Shown here: one piece after another, positions 1-7,717 of the stretch
Numbering within the stretch: the first letter of the stretch is position 1
Layout of the letters: each line of letters opens with the position of its first letter
NCBI GenBank assembly: GCA_031266095.1
Contig: JAISBR010000151.1
Span: 1 to 17,934, forward strand
Direction of reading: 5' to 3'
DNA: 17,934 bases
Source: Treponema sp.
GTDB taxonomy: Bacteria > Spirochaetota > Spirochaetia > Treponematales > Breznakiellaceae
The notes under the pieces: generated by a model
The model's input: the letters and a program-made list of their open reading frames with translations, nothing else
Database searches by the model: none
What the model was told of the DNA's origin: nothing
Program-made: the position numbers and the translations under genes

Positions 1-72
1 GGAAACAACAAGGGAGTATCTCGGTCTACATTGACAAATCGTGCACTCATGAGGTGATTCTACCTGACTTTA

Positions 73-426
73 TTGGTTTTGACGATCCCGCAGGGAGAAG
101 TGCAACAGGCTCCTAGGCGGGGCGTACCCTATATCGACGGCTCCGCAGTGCTGTCGGCGGACGGTCGTGAACTCACGCTTTTCCTTATCAACCGATCGAT
201 GGAACGGGATATGCCTGGCGAGTTGTCCATAGCCGGTGTAAAACCGTCTGTCATCGAATGGGTGTCGCTCTGCGGCTGCGACCCCTCCGCCGTCAATGCG
301 GTTCATGACGCCCCATTCCAACCAAGACCGATGCGGGACGCGGCGGCGTGCAACACAACTGTCTCTTTTGCGCTGCCAAAATTTTCATGGAATATGCTTC
401 GCCTTTCACTTAAGCCTCACGAATAA
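73..426 (+). pseudogene. C-terminal fragment of a GH51 alpha-L-arabinofuranosidase
   Basis: From about position 97 the translation matches the C-terminal beta-sandwich domain of GH51 alpha-L-arabinofuranosidases. It has the pattern VPYIDGSAV, then ELTLFLINRSM, a VIEWVSL strand, a SAVNA motif, a PRP segment and the closing FSWNMLRLSL strand. The family normally has about 500 residues with a catalytic (beta/alpha)8 barrel, and none of that barrel is visible. The frame is closed upstream by a TGA at 55-57, and the few codons between it and the homologous part do not look like GH51. A second frame (3-116) is open over the left edge but is not recognisably GH51. I read this as a decayed or truncated gene remnant. 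A sequencing frameshift near 60-100 in a gene entering from the left would look the same. It is unlikely to be active alone. Confidence 0.6.
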
Positions 427-511
427 CCTGGCCGCTATCCCGCTGCATATTGTATTTGTGCATCATTTAGTGTACTTTATGAAACGATGTTGATTATAAC
501 GGACAATCCTT

Positions 512-1117
512 ATGCAGCGCTGTGACTGGTGCGCCGGGTCCGAACTTTACCAGAACTACCATGACACCGAATGGGGCGTTCCGGTATTTGACGATCGCAG
601 GCATTTTGAATTTTTGGTGCTCGAATCCGCCCAGGCGGGCTTAAGCTGGATAACAATCTTGAAAAAACGGGAGAATTACCGCCGGGCCTATGACGGCTTT
701 GATCCGGAAAAAGTGGCCCGTTACGGGGAACGAAAAAAGGCGCGGCTCCTCTCCGATTCGGGAATAGTCCGCAACCGTCTTAAAATTGAGGCGTCCATAA
801 ATAACGCCAAACAATTTTTACAGGTTCAAAAAGAATTCGGCGGTTTTTCCACCTATATCTGGGGCTTCACCAAGGGCAGGCAAATTACCGGCAAATGGAA
901 AACCCTCGCGGAACTGCCGGACCGAACAGAACTCTCAGATCGGATCTCCGCAGACATGAAAAACCGGGGCTTCCGCTTCCTGGGCAGCATTATTATGTAT
1001 TCCCATTTACAGGCCACCGGTATCGTGAACGATCATCTTACCGGCTGTTTCCGCTACCAGGAAATTAACCAGCTCAAGAACCCGCTTGCGCGGAGAGACG
1101 GAGCGGGCGGGGTATAA
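512..1117 (+). CDS. tag: DNA-3-methyladenine glycosylase I (Tag)
   Basis: Base-excision repair enzyme that removes N3-methyladenine from alkylated DNA in the cytoplasm. The protein has 201 residues; E. coli Tag has 187. It aligns from the first residues, with the RC.W start, the YHD.EWGVP motif (residues 16-24) and LE..QAGLSWITILKKRENYR (37-57). The zinc ligands of the family are all present at family positions: Cys4, His17, His175 and Cys179 (last two in VNDHLTGC). The active-site Glu38 is present too. The C-terminal 20 residues after FRYQEI are a short extra tail. The ATG at 512 fits the conserved N-terminus exactly, although the Shine-Dalgarno is weak. The gene is convergent with thrA and has no obvious operon partner. 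Family identity is secure. Confidence 0.96.
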   Translation: MQRCDWCAGSELYQNYHDTEWGVPVFDDRRHFEFLVLESAQAGLSWITILKKRENYRRAYDGFDPEKVARYGERKKARLLSDSGIVRNRLKIEASINNAKQFLQVQKEFGGFSTYIWGFTKGRQITGKWKTLAELPDRTELSDRISADMKNRGFRFLGSIIMYSHLQATGIVNDHLTGCFRYQEINQLKNPLARRDGAGGV

Positions 1118-1123
1118 GCCCGC
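1103..1123. terminator. possible hairpin between convergent tag and thrA
   Basis: GCGGGC (1103-1108) and GCCCGC (1118-1123) can pair around the tag stop codon, between the convergent ends of tag and thrA. There is no U-tract on either side, so this is weak evidence for a terminator. The location is the only other support. Confidence 0.25.
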
Positions 1124-1144
1124 CGCGAATCAAGCGATATCCGC

Positions 1145-3643
1145 CTATACCAGAGTCCGGGCAATCCGCACAATGTCCGCGAAGACCCCTCCGGCGGTAA
1201 CTTGGGCGCCTGCGCCGGGGCCTTTGATCACCATCGGAAGTTTAGAGTAACGATCGGTAGTGATAACCACGATGTTTTCGCTGTCCACGAGGGAACGGAA
1301 AGGGCTGCCTGCCGGCTCGGATTCGAGGGAAAGTTTCGCGGCGCCTTCCTCAATAACCGCCACATAACGCAGTACCATGTCTTTTTCAGCGGCCTTGGCC
1401 CTGCGCTTTTCAAAATCCGGATCGGATTTTTCAAGCTCTTTGAAAAAAGAGTCCACGTCTTTAGCTTTGAAACAGGCCGCCGGCAGAATCGGTTCTATGT
1501 CCACATTAGAGAACTCCAGGGACAAGCCGCATTCCCGGGCAAGGATCAAGGCCTTACGGGCCGCATCCATAGCGTTGAGATCGTCTCTGGGGTCAGGCTC
1601 GGTGTAGCCTTTTGCCTTGGCCTCCCGCAACAGGGCTGAAAACGGCTTTGAACCGTCGAAATTGTTGAAGATGTAACTCAAAGTGCCGGATAACACCGCA
1701 TCGATACGGCGTACCCGGTCTCCGGAGAGGAAGAGGTCCCGCAGTGTAGAAATGACCGGCAGGCCGGCGCAGACCGTGGTCTCGTACAGATAGGGGATGC
1801 CCCGCTCCCGCGAATAGGAAGTAAGTCTCTGGTAGTACTCCAGAGAACCCGCGTTGGCTCGTTTATTGGGCGTCACTATGGGAATGGATTGCTGAATGAT
1901 TTCCCCATAGGCGGCAGAAACGTCGTTACTGGCGGTACAATCGCAGAAACAGGTATTGGGAAGATTGAGGGAAATCATCTTTTCGATAAAGCCCGCAAGA
2001 TTGAGAGGCTCTACGGTGATATCGGCGTCGGACTTACCCGGCGCGCCGTCGCTTAAGAAGGTCTTGACCTTTTGGGGGACCAGCCCTTCCCGGCGGAAGA
2101 TCATGCGCCGGGAATTGGCCACGCCGACCAGGTTGATCCTGATCTTGTCCTTATCGGCCAGGATTTCCCGATGCCCGGCGATCTGATCCAGCAGGGTACC
2201 GCCGATAAGGCCGGTCCCCATGAGGAAGAGGTTCACCGAACGGACCCCGGCAAGGAAAAATGCCTCATGCACGGCGTTCAGGGCTTTCCCCTCATCCTGA
2301 CGGGAAATGACTGCGGAGATGTTAAGCTCCGAAGAACCCTGGGCGATAGCGACCACGTTGACCCCGTTCCGGCCCAGGGCGTGAAAGAATTTGCCTGAAT
2401 TACCGGAAGTATGCTTCATCCGGCAACCTACCACGGCGATTATCGAAAGGTCCTTCTCGGCTATCGGTTTCTCGATGGCGCCTGAACGGATCTCCTGTTC
2501 AAACTCCTCTTCAAGGACGGCCCGGGCCCGGCTGTCCTCGTCGGGAAGTACCGCGAAACAGATCGAATATTCACTGGAACTCTGGGTGATGAGGATAACG
2601 CTGATCCCTTTACGGGCCAGAGCGCTAAATACCCTGGCGGAAAAGCCGGCGACCCCCACCATGCCGGATCCCTGAATACGCACCAGCGCTATGTGGTTTA
2701 TGGAACTGATCCCCCTGATGGGGTACTTCGCGGCGGCGGCGGTGGTGACAATCCGGGTTCCCTCGCAGACGGGGTTAAAGGTGTTCCGGATACTGATAGG
2801 GATATCCTGTTCAAGGGCGGGCTTGACCGAAGGCGGAAACAGCACTTTGGCGCCGAAATGGGAGATTTCCATGGCCTCTGCATAGGACATTTCATCGATT
2901 CTGAAGGCGGTCTTTACGAGCCTGGGATCGGCGGTCAAAATCCCGTCCACATCGGTCCATATCTCTACTTTCCGTACCTTCAGGGCCGCGCCGAAAATAG
3001 CCGCGGTCAGGTCCGAACCGCCCCTGCCCAGGGTAGTCGTCTGGCCTCCTTTGGTTGATCCGATAAAGCCGGTTACCACCTGGAGCGGCGTTTTCTTTTT
3101 GTGTGAACGCCCAAAATAAGCGCAGATATTGGCGAAGCTCTCCTCAGGGAGATATCGGGCGTTCCCGAAACGGTCATTAGTTTTTATGAGAAGCCGGGCG
3201 TCCAGGTAGTCCGCCGCTATGCCGGCGGCGGTAAAAATATGGACCAGAAGTCCCGCAGAAAGCCGTTCCCCAAAACTCATGACCAGGTCCATAGTCCTCT
3301 CCGAAAGCTCCCCGAGCAAGGCGATACCGTCCAGAATGCGGCTCAGTTCCCGCAGGGCGTTTTGAATAGCCACAGCGGCCTGTTTGCGTTCCTCTCCCTT
3401 AAGAAAGGCCGCGGCGGCGTCCTTATGCCGCTTTTCCAGGTCCCGGACCAGGCTTGTATAGGAAGAATCACCGGCAGCCGCCCTGCGGGCCATACCAATG
3501 AGGGTGTCGGTTACACCGGAAAAGGCGGAAACCACCACCACCGGGGTTTTCCCGGCATGATCCTTGTCTTTCAAAATAACGATGATCCGGCCTATTGCGG
3601 AGGGGCTTCCCACCGAACTGCCGCCAAATTTAAGTACAATCAT
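1145..3643 (-). CDS. thrA: Bifunctional aspartokinase/homoserine dehydrogenase
   Basis: Catalyses the first and third steps of the aspartate pathway: phosphorylation of aspartate, and reduction of aspartate semialdehyde to homoserine for threonine and methionine. It has 832 residues (E. coli ThrA 820). Residues 1-300 are the kinase, with KFGGSSVGS at 5-13 and GRGGSDLTAA at 206-215. Residues 310-465 hold two ACT-type regulatory modules (SGMVG and SGNSG turns). Residues 470-832 are the dehydrogenase: nucleotide-binding GTGLIG at 476-481, TPNKRA at 591-596 and the GYTEPDPRDDL..MDAARK segment, with the likely catalytic Asp693 and Lys697. The ATG at 3643 has GGAG at 3651-3654, 7 nt upstream. The ACT layout matches ThrA/MetL. 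Threonine feedback is therefore likely, but the effector cannot be read from sequence. The gene is monocistronic here and divergent from the transferase gene. Confidence 0.96.
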   Translation of the reverse strand: MIVLKFGGSSVGSPSAIGRIIVILKDKDHAGKTPVVVVSAFSGVTDTLIGMARRAAAGDSSYTSLVRDLEKRHKDAAAAFLKGEERKQAAVAIQNALRELSRILDGIALLGELSERTMDLVMSFGERLSAGLLVHIFTAAGIAADYLDARLLIKTNDRFGNARYLPEESFANICAYFGRSHKKKTPLQVVTGFIGSTKGGQTTTLGRGGSDLTAAIFGAALKVRKVEIWTDVDGILTADPRLVKTAFRIDEMSYAEAMEISHFGAKVLFPPSVKPALEQDIPISIRNTFNPVCEGTRIVTTAAAAKYPIRGISSINHIALVRIQGSGMVGVAGFSARVFSALARKGISVILITQSSSEYSICFAVLPDEDSRARAVLEEEFEQEIRSGAIEKPIAEKDLSIIAVVGCRMKHTSGNSGKFFHALGRNGVNVVAIAQGSSELNISAVISRQDEGKALNAVHEAFFLAGVRSVNLFLMGTGLIGGTLLDQIAGHREILADKDKIRINLVGVANSRRMIFRREGLVPQKVKTFLSDGAPGKSDADITVEPLNLAGFIEKMISLNLPNTCFCDCTASNDVSAAYGEIIQQSIPIVTPNKRANAGSLEYYQRLTSYSRERGIPYLYETTVCAGLPVISTLRDLFLSGDRVRRIDAVLSGTLSYIFNNFDGSKPFSALLREAKAKGYTEPDPRDDLNAMDAARKALILARECGLSLEFSNVDIEPILPAACFKAKDVDSFFKELEKSDPDFEKRRAKAAEKDMVLRYVAVIEEGAAKLSLESEPAGSPFRSLVDSENIVVITTDRYSKLPMVIKGPGAGAQVTAGGVFADIVRIARTLV

Positions 3644-3670
3644 AAAAATTCTCCAAATATTGAGCAGATG

Positions 3671-3741
3671 GTACTATATTTTATTTTTAATTTGTAGTAC
3701 TATATTATAATGACGCCAACAGATATTCAGGATACTATATA
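3671..3741. promoter_or_regulatory. Divergent promoter region with three TACTATAT repeats
   Basis: This AT-rich stretch separates thrA (-) from the 3745 gene (+). On the plus strand a perfect -10 TATAAT lies at 3706-3711, 33 nt before the ATG at 3745. On the minus strand a TATAAT reads from 3709 to 3704, about 60 nt before the thrA start. No good -35 hexamer is visible for either. The ten-mer GTACTATATT occurs at 3671-3680 and again at 3697-3706. A related ATACTATATA lies at 3732-3741. The copies could be overlapping -10 elements or a binding site for a shared regulator. Confidence 0.45.
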
Positions 3742-3744
3742 CAA

Positions 3745-4833
3745 ATGACTGGTATCGCAATTATTTTTTCAGCCTCCGTCTTTTTTTCTGTCGTTGCGGT
3801 GGGCTTGATTCTCAGGCTGTCCCATAAAAAGTCCTGGTATGATCATACCGGTGAACGCAAAATACACAATGGTCATGTTCCCCGCCTGGGGGGTATCGGT
3901 TTTGCCCTGGTTTTTATAATTATCGCCGCCATTATCAGTTTTTCCACAAGGAAAGTTGAATATACTTTTCGTTTTCTGCCTTGCCTCAGCGCTTTGATCA
4001 TCACTTTGGTTTACGGAGTTTGGGATGATTTTCGTCCCCTGCTGTCCTGGCACAAACTCTTGTTACAGTTTATCGGGGCGCTCTGCATTATCTTCTCCGG
4101 CTTTACCTTCAGACGGATTGTCTATTTTGACGCAGGGCTGTTTTCTAATCTGGGCTGGCTGGCCTACCCGATTACCTGCCTCTGGCTGGTTGGTTTAGCC
4201 AATGCAATTAACTTTATTGACGGTGTTGACGGGCTGGCAGGGGGTTTATCGGCGATTATCGCTGTTTTCTTTGCCCTCATCTTCTTCTCCTATGCCGAAA
4301 CCCCCTCGGCGGAGCTGTTTTGTATCTGCCTCACCGGGGTAACGCTGGGATTTCTGGTTTTCAACCTGCCGCTTCCCAAGGCAAAAATATTTATGGGTGA
4401 CTCAGGCAGCCAATTTCTGGGCTTTGCGCTGGCCATGCTGCCGTTGCTGGAAGAACATGACACCATAGCGGCGCTGCCGGTTCCTTATGCGGCGGCGCTC
4501 CTCGCGATTCCTATTTTTGACATCATCGCTGCGGTCTGGCGCCGTCTTCGGGACGGTAGAAGGCTCGACAGTCCCGATACGGCCCACATTCACCATAAAT
4601 TAATGAATATCGGTCTCAGCGCCAGGGGAGTAGACGCCGTACTGTACGGATTACAAATACTCCTGGGTATTCTGGTATATATCTCGATACAGCTTCCTGG
4701 GATACTTTCCCTTGGCGTACTTGGGATTGCCTATGTAGTTGCCATCGTTTTTTTTGCCGTAATCCACTTCTGGAACCGGAAAGTCCTATCAAAAGGCAGG
4801 GAAGAAGGCCGCTTGCTGACTTCAACGGAATAA
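3745..4833 (+). CDS. WecA/TagO-type polyprenyl-phosphate sugar-1-phosphate transferase
   Basis: Integral membrane enzyme of the MraY/WecA/TagO family. These enzymes transfer a HexNAc-1-phosphate from UDP-sugar to undecaprenyl phosphate, starting synthesis of a cell-surface glycan. The 362-residue protein has about ten hydrophobic segments. Family motifs appear in order: DHTGERKIHNG...PRLGG (33-50), the Mg-site pair D94-D95, NAINFIDGVDGLAGG (153-167), KIFMGDSGS (214-222) and the C-terminal HIHH (281-284) with the preceding arginine-rich loop that marks the WecA/TagO branch rather than MraY. A weak Shine-Dalgarno (cagga, 3728-3732) precedes the ATG. The desulfurase gene starts 3 nt after its stop, so they are probably cotranscribed, although no functional link is obvious. 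Glycan and sugar substrate cannot be told from sequence. Treponemes lack classical enterobacterial LPS, so I give no symbol. Confidence 0.9.
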   Translation: MTGIAIIFSASVFFSVVAVGLILRLSHKKSWYDHTGERKIHNGHVPRLGGIGFALVFIIIAAIISFSTRKVEYTFRFLPCLSALIITLVYGVWDDFRPLLSWHKLLLQFIGALCIIFSGFTFRRIVYFDAGLFSNLGWLAYPITCLWLVGLANAINFIDGVDGLAGGLSAIIAVFFALIFFSYAETPSAELFCICLTGVTLGFLVFNLPLPKAKIFMGDSGSQFLGFALAMLPLLEEHDTIAALPVPYAAALLAIPIFDIIAAVWRRLRDGRRLDSPDTAHIHHKLMNIGLSARGVDAVLYGLQILLGILVYISIQLPGILSLGVLGIAYVVAIVFFAVIHFWNRKVLSKGREEGRLLTSTE

Positions 4834-4836
4834 GCC

Positions 4837-6000
4837 ATGGTCTCCAGGGATTCCTTCGAAACCCGCCATTATTTCGACTGGGCCGCTACCGGTATACCGG
4901 ATCCGTCTTCCGTCAAAGCGCCTTTTGGGAATCCTTCCTCAGCCCACCAGGAAGGCCGGGCAGCCAGGGAAGCCCTGGAAGATGCCCGCGCCCGCTCCGC
5001 CGCTGTTCTGGGAGTAGCGCCTGAAACGCTCTACTTTACATCCGGCGGTACCGAGTCCAACTGTATCGCGCTATACTCAATCCTGCTGCGCCGGGGCGGC
5101 GGACGGCTTATCGCGTCGGCGGCGGAACATCCCTCTATCCGGGAAAACCTGGAAATTCTTGAACGGCTGGGGAAACCGATCGGCCGCCTGCCGGTGGATT
5201 CTGCAGGAAGAGTCAGCCCGGATCTTTTCTCAAAAACACTGGGAAAGTATGGCGATGTCCGCTTTGCCGCCATTATGGCGGTTAACAATGAAACCGGCGC
5301 CATCAGCGATATGCCCGCCCTGCGGGATATTGCGCGTGAAGCAGAGCGCAGACACGGCGGTCCGCCTATTCATCTCCACTGCGATCTGGTGCAGGCTGCA
5401 GGCAAAGTACCAGTGGATATCGCGGGATGGGATATCGACTCGGCGTCATTGAGCGCCCACAAAATCGGCGGGCCGAGGGGCATTGGCCTTTTATATCTGC
5501 GTCGCCCCTTGGAAGTCCTCTATGCGGGCGGCGGACAGGAAAGAAAAATCCGGCCTGGTACGGAAAACATCGCCGGCGCGCTGGATCTTGCCGCCTGCCT
5601 TGAAAACCACTCCTCAGCTGAACAAGTCCGGCTGGAACTTGAGCGGGCCAGCCGCCGTTGGGAACGGCTCATCAACGGCCTCAAAGCGATTGAACGCTGC
5701 GTTCTTTTACCTGAGGAGCGGAGAATCAATGACAAAACATTTTCACCCTACATTTTACAGGCGGCTTTCAAAGATATCCCCGGAGAGGTAATGGTCCGGG
5801 CTTTAGACGATCTGGGCTTCGCGGTTTCCACCGGCTCGGCCTGTTCCTCCACCTCGCCGGATCGGCCGGTCCTGGCGGCCATGGGTATCACGGAAAAACT
5901 GAGCCTTGAGGGAATCCGTGTTTCTCAAGGCTGGTCAAGTTCCGGTGAGGAAATAGAACTGCTCCTTGACGCCATAGCGGAGGTTTTGAAATTCCTGTAA
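4837..6000 (+). CDS. Cysteine desulfurase (NifS/IscS family), probable ThiI partner
   Basis: PLP-dependent enzyme that takes sulfur from L-cysteine as a protein persulfide. It has 387 residues, the usual size for the class. Visible motifs are FDWAATG (13-19) in place of the common YLDNAAT, GNPSSAH (31-37), FTSGGTESN (67-75), the PLP-stacking His98 in AEHPS, NNETGAI (150-156), Asp183 and Gln186, the PLP-binding Lys209 in SAHKIGGPRG, and the catalytic Cys336 in STGSACSS on the mobile loop. The gene starts 3 nt after the transferase stop and its last codons overlap the likely start of thiI. Pairing with a rhodanese-less ThiI is the arrangement of Bacillus NifZ-ThiI. I therefore infer a dedicated sulfur donor for tRNA thiolation rather than the general Fe-S cluster enzyme. 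No IscU-type scaffold gene is adjacent. Confidence 0.92.
   Translation: MVSRDSFETRHYFDWAATGIPDPSSVKAPFGNPSSAHQEGRAAREALEDARARSAAVLGVAPETLYFTSGGTESNCIALYSILLRRGGGRLIASAAEHPSIRENLEILERLGKPIGRLPVDSAGRVSPDLFSKTLGKYGDVRFAAIMAVNNETGAISDMPALRDIAREAERRHGGPPIHLHCDLVQAAGKVPVDIAGWDIDSASLSAHKIGGPRGIGLLYLRRPLEVLYAGGGQERKIRPGTENIAGALDLAACLENHSSAEQVRLELERASRRWERLINGLKAIERCVLLPEERRINDKTFSPYILQAAFKDIPGEVMVRALDDLGFAVSTGSACSSTSPDRPVLAAMGITEKLSLEGIRVSQGWSSSGEEIELLLDAIAEVLKFL
5979..5983 (+). promoter_or_regulatory. Shine-Dalgarno that decides the thiI start (GGAGG, 7 nt before an ATT)
   Basis: GGAGG at 5979-5983 lies inside the end of the desulfurase gene. It is at ideal distance (7 nt) from an ATT at 5991 that is in frame with thiI, and it is too far (28 nt) from the TTG at 6012 to serve that codon. 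Confidence 0.5.
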
Positions 6001-7196
6001 ATATCTACCTGTTGAAACCGGGGGAGCTTAGCCTGAAAGGTGGAAACCGCAAAATCTTTGAGGGAGTTTTGAAACGCAATCTGCTGCGGATGCTGGGAGC
6101 CTCTCAGCCGGGCTTGTCCGGGCCGGGTGCGCCCAAACCAAAAATCAGGATTGAAATAACCAACGGCCGGTTTTTTGTTCACTGTGACGATGGGGATTGC
6201 GCCCTGGTAGAAGGCGTCCTGTCCCGGCTTATGGGAATCTCAGGCTGGGCCAGGACCGGCAGTTACGCAAAAACCGTGGAAGCGGTACTGCGCGCCTGCG
6301 TTGAAGAGGGGAAAAAACTCTTTGAGCAGGGCCTGAGCAGTTTCAAGATTGAGGCCCGCAGAACCGATAAGAGCTTTCCCCTGGATTCATACGGGCTGCG
6401 AAGCGAGGGGGGTAAAGCGATCCTGGACGCCGTACCGGGCCTGAAAGTCGATGTTCACAATCCGGAAGGCCTAATCCGGGTAGAGATTCGAGAGAAAGCC
6501 TATGTTTACAGTAATTCCCGAAAGGGTCTGGGTGGCCTGCCGGTGGGAACTGCCGGACGGGGTATCCTGCTCCTGTCAGGCGGGATCGATTCTCCGGTGG
6601 CGGGTTTTCTCATGGCGTCCCGGGGCATGGGCATCGACGCAGTATACTTTCACGCCTACCCCTATACCTCCCCTGAGGCCCGGCAAAAGGTGATCCGTCT
6701 CGCGGAAATCGTAGGCGCTTACTGTATGGGAATCCGTCTGCATATCGCCGGCTTCACCAAAATACAGGCGCGGATAAAAGAGCGCGTACCCTTGGCCTGG
6801 ACCACCGTACTGTTGCGTATGGCCATGGTAGACTGCGCCGAAAAGCTGGCGCTGAGCATAAAAGGCAAATGTCTCATCACCGGGGAAAGCCTCTCCCAGG
6901 TGGCAAGCCAGACCATCGAAAACTTGAGCTGCACCCAGGCCGGGATAGGGCTGCCGATACTGCGCCCGCTCATCGGCGCCGGTAAAGAAAGCATCATCAA
7001 AATGGCCGAACAGATCGGTACCTATGAGACCTCAATACTGCCCTACGAGGACTGCTGCATCCTGTTCAGTCCCCCCCACCCTATCCTGCGCGGCGATCCA
7101 CTGGAGGCATCGGCATTATACGAATCCCTGGAACTGAAAGAATTAATTGAGGAGGCATTGCGGAACCGTGAGACCATTAAATGCGGATTTTATTGA
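5991..7196 (+). CDS. thiI: tRNA 4-thiouridine synthase ThiI, lacking a rhodanese domain
   Basis: Adenylates U8 of tRNA and inserts sulfur to make 4-thiouridine; in some bacteria it also supplies sulfur for thiamine. An N-terminal ferredoxin-like segment (NIYLLKPGELSLKGGNR) precedes a THUMP domain and a PP-loop ATPase with SGGIDS (about 6576-6593). The conserved LPYEDCC carries the sulfur-accepting cysteine pair. The protein stops soon after it, as in the about 400-residue Bacillus enzyme, and lacks the C-terminal rhodanese domain of the 482-residue E. coli protein. The first ATG/GTG/TTG in frame is the TTG at 6012, which has no ribosome-binding site and would cut the first conserved beta strand. 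I place the start at ATT 5991, read as Met, giving about 401 residues. Conventional callers would choose 6012. The gene overlaps the desulfurase by 10 nt and is probably translationally coupled to it. Confidence 0.93.
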   Translation: MPVNIYLLKPGELSLKGGNRKIFEGVLKRNLLRMLGASQPGLSGPGAPKPKIRIEITNGRFFVHCDDGDCALVEGVLSRLMGISGWARTGSYAKTVEAVLRACVEEGKKLFEQGLSSFKIEARRTDKSFPLDSYGLRSEGGKAILDAVPGLKVDVHNPEGLIRVEIREKAYVYSNSRKGLGGLPVGTAGRGILLLSGGIDSPVAGFLMASRGMGIDAVYFHAYPYTSPEARQKVIRLAEIVGAYCMGIRLHIAGFTKIQARIKERVPLAWTTVLLRMAMVDCAEKLALSIKGKCLITGESLSQVASQTIENLSCTQAGIGLPILRPLIGAGKESIIKMAEQIGTYETSILPYEDCCILFSPPHPILRGDPLEASALYESLELKELIEEALRNRETIKCGFY

Positions 7197-7290
7197 CGCG
7201 GCTTATGGAAGGCACGCTCCTGGGTTAAGACACGGTATAGAGTAAGATAAGCATGAAAGAAGGTAAAACACCCGTTAAACTGAGGACAAA

Positions 7291-7321
7291 TTGTGCGATA
7301 ACCAACCGGGTTATCGCACAA
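7291..7321. terminator. Perfect 13-bp inverted repeat between convergent thiI and comFB genes
   Basis: TTGTGCGATAACC (7291-7303) and GGTTATCGCACAA (7309-7321) pair perfectly around a 5-nt loop. The hairpin sits 94 nt after thiI and 20 nt after the comFB-type gene, where a bidirectional terminator would be expected. The following U-tract is poor in the plus direction and only a short TTTG in the minus direction. It could instead be a dispersed repeat or a protein-binding palindrome. The rest of 7197-7341 shows nothing I can identify. Confidence 0.5.
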
Positions 7322-7341
7322 GTCCAACATCGTTCCGGCAG

Positions 7342-7638
7342 CTACTCATGGCTCGGGTTTTTCCGAACCTTCTCGATTGCCTGAGCCACCGCCTGCTGGA
7401 TGCTGTCGGCGTATGCGCGTTCGTTTGCCGCTTGGGCGGCGTAGAGTGTCCCCAACAGGGAAAACCGGTACAGGGGCTTAACCACATTCAACGCGCTCGC
7501 GGCCATGTCAACCACACACTCGTTGCAGCGGCAGACCTCCGCCGGCTGGGCTTCAAGCTGTTTTTCGAGTTCATGCAGAACCATCTGTTCCGCTTCATTC
7601 TTCAAGAGTTCAAAATCGTAAATATCCGCAAACGCCAT
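7342..7638 (-). CDS. ComFB-family protein (late competence/c-di-nucleotide-binding family)
   Basis: Small soluble protein of 98 residues. The core follows the ComFB pattern: a helix with EAEQMVLHELEKQL (15-28), the cysteine motif CRCNEC (Cys36, Cys38, Cys41), VDMAASALN (43-51) and the KPLY turn (54-57). A helical tail follows. I chose the ATG at 7638 because it has GGGAGG at 7643-7648 just upstream and begins the homologous part. An in-frame ATG at 7731 would add 31 residues translated through a palindromic repeat. ComFB was named from the Bacillus comF operon, and ComFB-type proteins have been reported to bind cyclic di-GMP in cyanobacteria. Whether this one does is inference. The gene stands alone downstream of dnaB, behind its own likely promoter. 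No competence genes are visible here. Confidence 0.75.
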   Translation of the reverse strand: MAFADIYDFELLKNEAEQMVLHELEKQLEAQPAEVCRCNECVVDMAASALNVVKPLYRFSLLGTLYAAQAANERAYADSIQQAVAQAIEKVRKNPSHE

Positions 7639-7673
7639 ACCGCCTCCCTGCGAAGGGAATATCCAAACATCCG

Positions 7674-7709
7674 CGCTTGTTCCAAACCCGGCATTTTGGA
7701 ACAGCCTCG
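7674..7709. repeat. TGTTCCAAA palindrome, short copy of a dispersed element
   Basis: TGTTCCAAA (7678-7686) and TTTGGAACA (7695-7703) form perfect 9-bp arms around an 8-nt loop. The arms continue as GCT- and -GCC with imperfect pairing. The same arms recur twice at 14676-14815. A four-base TCCG occurs on both sides (7670-7673 and 7710-7713) and could be a target duplication, but a match this short may be chance. The unit lies between the comFB-type gene and its likely promoter, so it would be in the 5' leader. Confidence 0.6.
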
Positions 7710-7717
7710 TCCGTTTT

